11,046 nt of DNA, taken from positions 1 to 11,046 of the forward strand of contig JAPHRB010000146.1 in NCBI GenBank assembly GCA_026197015.1. Direction: 5' to 3'. Each line of letters starts with the position of its first letter. Positions within the stretch are counted from its first letter, which is position 1. The translations under genes and the position numbers were made by a program. The stretch comes from Gammaproteobacteria bacterium (lineage in GTDB: Bacteria > Pseudomonadota > Gammaproteobacteria > SZUA-229). Below are positions 6,215 through 11,046 of the stretch, piece after piece. The notes under the pieces are model-generated. The model was not told the DNA's origin. It worked only from the letters and a program-made list of their open reading frames with translations, and did not search any database.

Positions 6215-8245
6215 TTAGAATTCCCATGTGACCCCGGTTAATAATTCTCGCCCGCGATTAGCAACACCCTCGGTTAAAACTGCATTAGCCCCGGGTGTTG
6301 AATAATCTTCATCGAGCAGGTTTTTGACCTGTATGTAAAATTGCAATTGAGGTGCAAAGTTATAATTCATTTTAGCAAACAATAACCAGTAATCTTCAAG
6401 CTCGATTCGATTATCCTCACTACCTCCTGTAGCCATTTCTCGTGTGTCAGTGTAAGTGGCAATTAAATTGGTGTTTAATTTCTTATAGTGATAATTAATA
6501 ATGAATGAAGCAAGCTGGTTACTTTCATGGAATGATAGTTCAGGGAGTTCATTAAATTTGGTATAACTGGCTCGTATTAACCATTGAGCGTTGAGTTCAT
6601 GAGAAAATTCAAATTCAACACCTTTAGAGCCTTGCTGATCGGCATTGGTATATTGTAATTGCCCATTACCTGTTATGGTCTGTACGATTGAGTCTTCAAA
6701 TTTGTTTTTAAAAAAACCTAAAGAAAAACCCGATTCTTGCAATTGGGCCACCCAGATTAGTTCTAAACTTCTTACCGTTTCGGCTTTCAGGTCAGGGTTA
6801 CCTAAAAGGCGAACATTATTTTGTAAATTAAGTTCATTTTCTGCGGGAGCTCTAAAGGCCTCACCATAAAGTAACTTTAAATTATGCTGAGGGTTAATTT
6901 CCTGAACTATGCCTATACGAGGGCTAATTTGTGAGCCTATATGAGAAAAATCATCATAACGTAAGCCCAGAGTTAATTGAGTTTTTGCAAATAACTGGTG
7001 CTGTAACTGCGTATATAAACCGACTATGTTACGACTTGAGCTGGCCTGTACGCTTGTTGTTGGTTGTAAAATGTCGTAATAAGTTACCGGGTTTATAGCG
7101 TTAGCCAGTTCGCCTACATCGAAATTATTTTCAGCTATAACTTCCTCTGTATCAATGCGTCTTAACTCCAGACCAAATTGTAAATCACTTTTATTATTAA
7201 TGATCCAGTTGTTATGAATTAAAACGCGTGTTTCACTGAAGTCCCCAAAGCTGGGGCTAACTAATAATGGGTCATTACTTAAAGGCGAGCTTTCAGGTGG
7301 GTTGCCGTCATTAAAAAAGCCAGCAGGCAATAATTGTGCTGAAAGTGTTAGTTCTGAGCGACTATAGCTAATTCGGGCATATGAATTAACTGATTGCCAG
7401 CTAAAATCATGCTGTAGTGCAATAGAGCTGAGCATGGCATCGCGCTCATTGAAGTCATTTGATAAACCATCGGCTTCATAGAAATTTTCACTGTTAAACT
7501 GGTTATGCTGTATGTGTAGCTGGTTATTATTCCAGTGGGCCTTGATGTTTAGATTGGCCAGTTTACGCGGATCATCTGTATTGATACGGTCAGCACTGAA
7601 AGTGTCCTGTACATTGTAATTATCACCATTATCCGCTTCAAAGTGTGCAAACACATCAATGCCTGCCTTGCCAATACTTGATGACGATTGCAGGTACATT
7701 TGTTTACGATCAAAACTGCCCACACTGGCGCTTAATACATTCTCATCTGAGCGGCTAATAATATTAATCACTCCCATCATGGCATTTGAGCCATATACAG
7801 AGGCACCGGGGCCTCGCATAAACTCAACGCGTTCAATATTGATTAAAGGATATTTTGGTATTAGTTCCGCGCTGCCACTGGTGCCAGGGTCTTGCAGTCG
7901 TTGGCCATCTACTAACACAAGAATTTCTGCTGATGGTTGAGCAATACGCCTGCCGCGAGAGGAGAAGGGGTATGCCAATGATGAAAAAGAAGAGCGAGAG
8001 GACTGAAAACCGGGAACCAGATTCATTAATTCATCAAGGGTGTCCAGGCCCATGCGATGAATTTCACTATAGGTGTACACAGTAACTGCTGAAGGCACTG
8101 TTTTAAAACTTTCTGTTGTTAGAGTGGAACCGGTTATTTCAACCTGTAGAAGCTCCTGAAGTGACATTGACAAAAAGTCTTCAGCTTCTTGGTGTGCATA
8201 TAATACTGGAGAAAATAACAAGGTTATTATTAAGGTTCTAAGCAT
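6215..8245 (-). CDS. TonB-dependent outer-membrane receptor
   Basis: This 676-residue protein has a short signal peptide (1-17, LYA cleavage). An N-terminal FLSMSLQELLQVEITGS segment follows, a family-typical start that probably contains the TonB-contact region. The plug domain runs from about 47 to 165, with VPSAVTVYT, LVDGQRL, IERVEFMRGPGASVYGSNAMMGVINII. The remainder is the 22-strand barrel, closing with NLLDEDYS and the C-terminal aromatic WEF expected of outer-membrane proteins. It should take up a chelated nutrient using TonB-ExbBD energy. Substrate cannot be read from the sequence: there is no neighbouring ABC transporter, haem, siderophore or cobalamin gene, and no B12 riboswitch. 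ATG 8245 follows an AT-only leader without Shine-Dalgarno. The gene appears monocistronic, and no strong terminator is seen downstream. The reading frame is intact. Confidence 0.93.
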   Translation of the reverse strand: MLRTLIITLLFSPVLYAHQEAEDFLSMSLQELLQVEITGSTLTTESFKTVPSAVTVYTYSEIHRMGLDTLDELMNLVPGFQSSRSSFSSLAYPFSSRGRRIAQPSAEILVLVDGQRLQDPGTSGSAELIPKYPLINIERVEFMRGPGASVYGSNAMMGVINIISRSDENVLSASVGSFDRKQMYLQSSSSIGKAGIDVFAHFEADNGDNYNVQDTFSADRINTDDPRKLANLNIKAHWNNNQLHIQHNQFNSENFYEADGLSNDFNERDAMLSSIALQHDFSWQSVNSYARISYSRSELTLSAQLLPAGFFNDGNPPESSPLSNDPLLVSPSFGDFSETRVLIHNNWIINNKSDLQFGLELRRIDTEEVIAENNFDVGELANAINPVTYYDILQPTTSVQASSSRNIVGLYTQLQHQLFAKTQLTLGLRYDDFSHIGSQISPRIGIVQEINPQHNLKLLYGEAFRAPAENELNLQNNVRLLGNPDLKAETVRSLELIWVAQLQESGFSLGFFKNKFEDSIVQTITGNGQLQYTNADQQGSKGVEFEFSHELNAQWLIRASYTKFNELPELSFHESNQLASFIINYHYKKLNTNLIATYTDTREMATGGSEDNRIELEDYWLLFAKMNYNFAPQLQFYIQVKNLLDEDYSTPGANAVLTEGVANRGRELLTGVTWEF

Positions 8246-8249
8246 TATT

Positions 8250-8291
8250 TATTATTTTATAATCTTAATTAGTCATATTTATAAAATAATA
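8250..8291. repeat. 13-bp perfect AT-only inverted repeat at the TonB receptor start
   Basis: Arms TATTATTTTATAA (8250-8262) and TTATAAAATAATA (8279-8291) are perfect complements separated by 16 bp. The inner arm begins 4 bp upstream of the receptor ATG and covers the place where a Shine-Dalgarno would be. It could be an operator, a promoter-proximal regulator site, or an mRNA hairpin over the translation start. It does not match the GATAAT repeat of a Fur box well. Arm centres are about 29 bp apart, near three helical turns. Confidence 0.55.
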
Positions 8292-8345
8292 GCAGTAAAT
8301 CCTACTTTTTGTGCGGGAATGTAGTTATTTGACCTGATAGCGACT

Positions 8346-8360
8346 TATTTAAACTAAATA
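8346..8360. repeat. Weak stem-loop downstream of yaiI
   Basis: TATTTA-aac-TAAATA is a 6-bp inverted repeat in the 134-bp space between yaiI (ends 8380) and the receptor start. It is AT-only and lacks a T-tract on the minus strand, so it is a marginal terminator candidate at best. Confidence 0.25.
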
Positions 8361-8379
8361 TACTGAAGCAGGTGCATTT

Positions 8380-8826
8380 TTATGTGTTTTTCGTTAAAAA
8401 CTTATCCAGATGGTTGGCAAACGCCATTCGGTCGCTTTTATTAAGGGCCGACTGACCTCCGGTATCAATACCACTAGAGCGTAATGTGTCCATAAAATCA
8501 CGCATATTTAAACGAGATTTAATATTTGCCCTGGTCAGTAACTCGCCTCGTGGGCTCAGGCAGGTTGCGCCTTTTTCAATGGCTTCATCAGCGAGTGGTA
8601 TATCGCTGGTAATGACCAGGTCACCTGAATCAAGTCGGGAGACTATTTCATCGTCGGCGACATCAAATCCGTGGGATACCTGCATAAAATTAATCAGCTG
8701 AGAAGACGGCACGTTTATCACATGATTTGCAACCAGGGTCATGCGGGTGTTTGTTCGTTCTGCAGCTTTAAATAATATTTCTTTTATTACTACAGGGCAG
8801 GCATCTGCATCAACCCATATTTTCAT
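8380..8826 (-). CDS. yaiI: UPF0178 (YaiI/YqxD, DUF188) family protein
   Basis: This 148-residue cytoplasmic protein has the UPF0178 hallmarks: IWVDADACPV (3-12), DD at 58-59, VITSDIPLA (71-79), SPRGELLT (91-98) and a C-terminal SGIDTGGQSALNKSDRMAF block. The family is widespread in bacteria and has a PIN/NYN-like nuclease fold; acidic residues D6, D8 and D75 could bind metal, but no activity is firmly established. Length is normal. It is the last gene of a minus-strand cluster: its ATG at 8826 overlaps the end of the glutaredoxin-like gene by 4 bp, which indicates translational coupling. I infer no functional link from that alone. Confidence 0.94.
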   Translation of the reverse strand: MKIWVDADACPVVIKEILFKAAERTNTRMTLVANHVINVPSSQLINFMQVSHGFDVADDEIVSRLDSGDLVITSDIPLADEAIEKGATCLSPRGELLTRANIKSRLNMRDFMDTLRSSGIDTGGQSALNKSDRMAFANHLDKFLTKNT

Positions 8827-9191
8827 AAAGCCTTTCTCATTTGTTGCTCATCAAAACCATGAATAATTTCTTTATTAATTATTACCAGAGGTGTGCCTCT
8901 ACCACCCAGTAAATAAAACATTTGCATGTGTTTTTCTGAGCGATTTATATCGTATTCTTTAAAAGCTAAATTATGCTTTTTGAAAAACTCTTTAGTGATG
9001 TAACAGTAAGGGCAGTTTTCTGTGCTGTACATAACAATATCAGGTGGGTTTGATTTTGTTAATACAAGCGGTTCATCTGATAACATTTGTTTAGAATAGT
9101 GCTGCACAAGAAAGAATCCGGCGATAAATAATATGAAAATTATTATTGCGGGTTGTTTATAAAATGCAGTTCTGGTTTTTTTAGTATTCAT
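8823..9191 (-). CDS. Membrane-anchored glutaredoxin-like protein
   Basis: This 122-residue protein has a basic N-terminus (K4, K5, R7, K12), a single hydrophobic helix at about 14-30, a short linker, and a glutaredoxin/thioredoxin-fold domain from about 50 to 122. The active site is C60-P-Y-C63, the classic glutaredoxin dithiol motif. The cis-proline loop is GGRGTP with P101, followed by HGFDEQQM. Positive-inside topology predicts the redox domain in the periplasm, unusual for a CPYC glutaredoxin because that compartment has little reduced glutathione. Possible roles are disulfide or S-nitrosothiol reduction or metal delivery; none is proven. It is placed 9 bp after the 83-residue gene and overlaps yaiI by 4 bp. 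No strong Shine-Dalgarno before ATG 9191. Confidence 0.88.
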   Translation of the reverse strand: MNTKKTRTAFYKQPAIIIFILFIAGFFLVQHYSKQMLSDEPLVLTKSNPPDIVMYSTENCPYCYITKEFFKKHNLAFKEYDINRSEKHMQMFYLLGGRGTPLVIINKEIIHGFDEQQMRKAL

Positions 9192-9200
9192 CGTATTAAC

Positions 9201-9452
9201 TTAGTGACTTTTCATCGATGCTTCGTATTTTGCTTCAACTTCATTTACCTTGTCGGCTGCAATAAAGTCTTTCCATTTTTGCTGTGGGATATTTGACATT
9301 GCCGTGGCTACATAGTCTGCACACTTTGGGCACTTAAAGAAGAAAGTGTGTTTATTCTGGCAAGTGTGAGTGTCTATTGCGTAATCATCTAACTCAAGTT
9401 CACAATTGAATTTTTTGCAAAATCGCGGAAATTCATAATTATCATGATCCAT
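9201..9452 (-). CDS. Small cysteine-rich protein of unknown function
   Basis: I do not recognise this 83-residue protein. It has no signal peptide or membrane segment, so it is probably cytoplasmic. Five cysteines (C12, C17, C31, C41, C44) with His at 29 and 35 form a C-x4-C ... C-x9-C-P-x-C arrangement that looks like a zinc ribbon or other metal site. The C-terminal third (about 55-83) is charged and likely helical. It sits between nnrS (83 bp upstream) and the glutaredoxin-like gene (9 bp downstream) on the same strand, so cotranscription is likely at least with the latter two. Coding status is supported by the compact arrangement and the ordered cysteine pattern. ATG 9452 follows a run of A on the coding strand. 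Confidence 0.75.
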   Translation of the reverse strand: MDHDNYEFPRFCKKFNCELELDDYAIDTHTCQNKHTFFFKCPKCADYVATAMSNIPQQKWKDFIAADKVNEVEAKYEASMKSH

Positions 9453-9491
9453 GTTTTTTTACTCTGTAGGGGAAGTATTACTGTATCAAAT

Positions 9492-9513
9492 TTCAGGCAT
9501 GAAATAACCTGAA
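9492..9513. repeat. Stem-loop between nnrS and the cysteine-rich gene
   Basis: TTCAGG (9492-9497) and CCTGAA (9508-9513) form a 6-bp stem with a 10-base loop in the 83-bp gap. On the minus strand it lies just after nnrS, and the sequence after the stem is AT-rich without a clean T-run. It may attenuate or partly terminate nnrS transcription, or process the transcript. Weak. Confidence 0.35.
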
Positions 9514-9535
9514 TTATTGCCAGATTAAAGACCTT

Positions 9536-10759
9536 TTAACCCTCGCGGCCATCAATTCTGGCACTCAGGTACATAGGCGCATATTTAATAAACCAGACAG
9601 ATAAACTAAGCAGCCACAAGGCAGCAGCAATTAAATTTAAATTATTACTTATCAGAACATTATCATACTGAAGATCTGAGAAAACACGCATAATCGCAGT
9701 TAGTTGTAAACCTAGAAACAGCAGCCAGCTTGCTTTGTCTAATATCAACATCCGTCCGGAGTGTCCCATTGTTACGCGTGATGCCATAGCGATAAGCAGG
9801 GATGCAAAAAAACCAATAGTAATGGCATGTAGTGGTGATCTGCCCAGAATATAATGACCGGTCGTCTGTAAGAGCAGGCTTTGTATACTGAATAAAAACA
9901 GGCCTATAAATAACCAGAAAAAGGCCATATGTAATACCGCTAGTAAGCGGTCTTTAAAACTGCGAAGTAATTGCCAGCGAACGCTATGTAGTAACGCAAT
10001 GGCGGCTAAAGGTATATCGGCTAAAAACAACCACTCAGGTTGATTAAATATACTTAATAAAAAATGACTTATACAGCCAGTTAAAAATAACCATAAGCTA
10101 AAAGCAGGCTGAAAAATGCTGTAGTTATCAATAACATTACTACTGAAAAAGGGTAACATCCGATGACTAACAGTGAATAACAGAGGTAGTAAATATAACC
10201 AGATTCCAATCGTTAATGTTAATTCCATAAATTGCCAGTTATCACTGTAAAGCCACCAGCCATAACTGCTTACACCCAAAGCACCTGCTATGAGTGCACA
10301 CAGAGCCACTGTCTCATAACGTTTATTTTGTGAAGGCGCCTGTTTATATGTTTGATAAAGAATATAAATGCCGTATAACCAGCCAGATAGAAATATAGCG
10401 AGGCCTGAAAATAAAGATGATAGATTAAAAAACAGGCTAACTTCGAAAATAAGTAGGCCGCTATTGAGCATAATAAATGGTGTTATGTATTGCTCTTTAT
10501 CTATCGGTTTTGTATTCATCCAACGGGGGAATACCGTCATTAAAAAACCAAAAATGAAGAAAATAAACAAACCATAGATCATTATAAAACCATGGGCCCA
10601 GGTAGAGGGTATTTGTGTGTTCAGCGGTGCCCATAAACTGGTATATCTGCCGAGAAGTTCAATTGACCAGATGAGTACAGGTAGGATCAGCTGGATGGCG
10701 CCACTAAAAAAAAACAACCGGTGTGGCGCTGCGTTAAAGGTATTCCAGAAGGCTTTCAT
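9536..10759 (-). CDS. nnrS: NnrS family haem-copper membrane protein
   Basis: This 407-residue, highly hydrophobic protein has about 12 predicted transmembrane helices, the usual NnrS size. Family blocks are present in order: APHRLFFFSGA (11-21), WAHGFIMIYG (54-63), GFLMTVFPRW (71-80), SHRMLPFFS (198-206), LLHSVRW (256-262), and PLHAITIGFF (309-318) leading to SRVTMGHSGR (327-336). Histidines H13, H56, H199, H258, H277, H311 and H333 are the likely haem or copper ligands. NnrS proteins are associated with nitric oxide metabolism and help relieve nitrosative stress, often under NO-responsive control. I find no clear NsrR or FNR/Dnr palindrome upstream, and no nitrite or NO reductase gene in the window. 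The start at 10759 is followed directly by the family-typical N-terminus and has no Shine-Dalgarno. First gene of the minus-strand group. Confidence 0.94.
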   Translation of the reverse strand: MKAFWNTFNAAPHRLFFFSGAIQLILPVLIWSIELLGRYTSLWAPLNTQIPSTWAHGFIMIYGLFIFFIFGFLMTVFPRWMNTKPIDKEQYITPFIMLNSGLLIFEVSLFFNLSSLFSGLAIFLSGWLYGIYILYQTYKQAPSQNKRYETVALCALIAGALGVSSYGWWLYSDNWQFMELTLTIGIWLYLLPLLFTVSHRMLPFFSSNVIDNYSIFQPAFSLWLFLTGCISHFLLSIFNQPEWLFLADIPLAAIALLHSVRWQLLRSFKDRLLAVLHMAFFWLFIGLFLFSIQSLLLQTTGHYILGRSPLHAITIGFFASLLIAMASRVTMGHSGRMLILDKASWLLFLGLQLTAIMRVFSDLQYDNVLISNNLNLIAAALWLLSLSVWFIKYAPMYLSARIDGREG

Positions 10760-11046
10760 ATATGGTTTCTATAATTTAAATAGTAATTGTAAGTGTTGTC
10801 GGTTTTAATTGGCTTAACGAAGGTCAATTTTGCTATGTCATTGTATCGGTTTGATTGTAGTTGTTCGTATCTGATCTTACAATGTTTGGGTTTCTGGGAA
10901 TTTGGTTTCTGTGGTTTCGCCCTTATGGCGAGTGACTTTCTTTTCAGCAGCAAAAAGAAAGTCACCAAAGAAATGCCGCCCCGCTAAAACCAAGCTTTTA
11001 TTTATAAAAAGCATAAATAAAAGTGCCTTCTTCATTCCCGATTTAT
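10760..11046. other. Gene-free right end upstream of nnrS
   Basis: These 287 bases contain no supported gene. They should include the nnrS promoter (minus strand, roughly 10760-10910) and the hairpin element described separately. A TTGACC -35-like hexamer lies on the minus strand near 10823-10828, but no convincing -10 is at the right distance. Short frames that run through the hairpins are judged non-coding. Confidence 0.5.
10917..11023. repeat. Three-hairpin intergenic element
   Basis: Three inverted repeats follow one another: TCGCC/GGCGA (10917-10921 and 10927-10931), then GTGACTTTCTTTT/AAAAGAAAGTCAC (10932-10944 and 10953-10965, 8-base loop), then CTTTTATTTAT/ATAAATAAAAG (10995-11005 and 11013-11023, 7-base loop). 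The first two abut with no spacer and the 13-bp stem is perfect. From memory, sequences of the form CGCCCTTA(T/C)GGCG followed by GTGACTTTCTTTT and its complement occur in many proteobacterial intergenic regions, often wrongly translated as small hypothetical proteins. Neither stem is followed by a T-run. Role is unknown; the next gene lies beyond the window. Confidence 0.65.

Noticed and set aside
7659..8085. Plus-strand frames inside the TonB receptor gene
   Set aside because: They lie fully antisense to the well-conserved plug domain and have no recognisable domain; the receptor reading frame is intact.
8246..8379. Cobalamin riboswitch or Fur box upstream of the TonB receptor
   Set aside because: No B12-box-like sequence and too little room for the aptamer. 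The AT inverted repeat lacks the GATAAT/ATTATC half-sites of Fur.
8486..8701. Plus-strand frame antisense to yaiI
   Set aside because: Shadow of a conserved gene; no start signal and no family resemblance.
10760..10916. NsrR or FNR/Dnr site for nnrS
   Set aside because: No TTGAT-N4-ATCAA or NsrR-like palindrome could be found on either strand; absence by eye is not proof.
10756..10968. 70-residue minus-strand frame overlapping the nnrS start
   Set aside because: It begins inside the 13-bp hairpin, is Lys/Asn-rich with no family look, and covers the nnrS promoter. Typical of spurious proteins called over this repeat.
10793..10987. 64-residue plus-strand frame reading through the hairpins
   Set aside because: It has a non-ATG start (TTG at 10793), and the translation of the hairpin arms explains its charged tail. 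No ribosome-binding site.

Overview
The window is ordinary-looking chromosomal DNA from an AT-rich gammaproteobacterium, probably aquatic. This rests on the bifunctional MnmC, the EAL-HDOD (YuxH-type) protein, UPF0178/YaiI, NnrS and a TonB-dependent receptor. No species can be named from the sequence alone. There are no tRNA or rRNA genes, CRISPR arrays, transposases or phage genes.

Left part (1-5811). The window opens inside a GGDEF diguanylate cyclase. An EAL-HDOD protein follows on the same strand, so the two form a cyclic-di-GMP pair. A squalene/phytoene-synthase family gene (HpnC type) lies convergent to it, 1 bp away. Divergent from hpnC is mnmC, which encodes the two-domain enzyme that finishes the wobble-uridine modification of tRNA. 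Next come an exported pentapeptide-repeat protein and, convergent with it 4 bp away, a small membrane-anchored DUF1499 protein.

Middle (5812-8379). A 403-bp gene-free stretch carries a 34-bp imperfect palindrome. It is followed on the minus strand by a full TonB-dependent outer-membrane receptor. The start codon of the receptor is preceded by a perfect 13-bp AT-only inverted repeat and has no visible Shine-Dalgarno sequence.

Right part (8380-10759). Four minus-strand genes may form one transcription unit: nnrS (haem-copper membrane protein linked to nitric oxide), an 83-residue cysteine-rich protein of unknown function, a membrane-anchored glutaredoxin-like protein predicted to face the periplasm, and yaiI. 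The last three are tightly packed, with a 9-bp gap and then a 4-bp overlap. Several members point to thiol, metal or nitrosative chemistry, but that link is inference.

Right end (10760-11046). No gene is seen here. Three successive hairpins (5-, 13- and 11-bp stems) resemble a widespread, largely unannotated proteobacterial intergenic element, and this is the most noteworthy non-coding signal in the window. I do not see a clear new defence system or biosynthetic cluster. The best leads are this hairpin array, the small cysteine-rich/glutaredoxin/NnrS group, the decapeptide-periodic pentapeptide protein and the AT inverted repeat at the receptor start.
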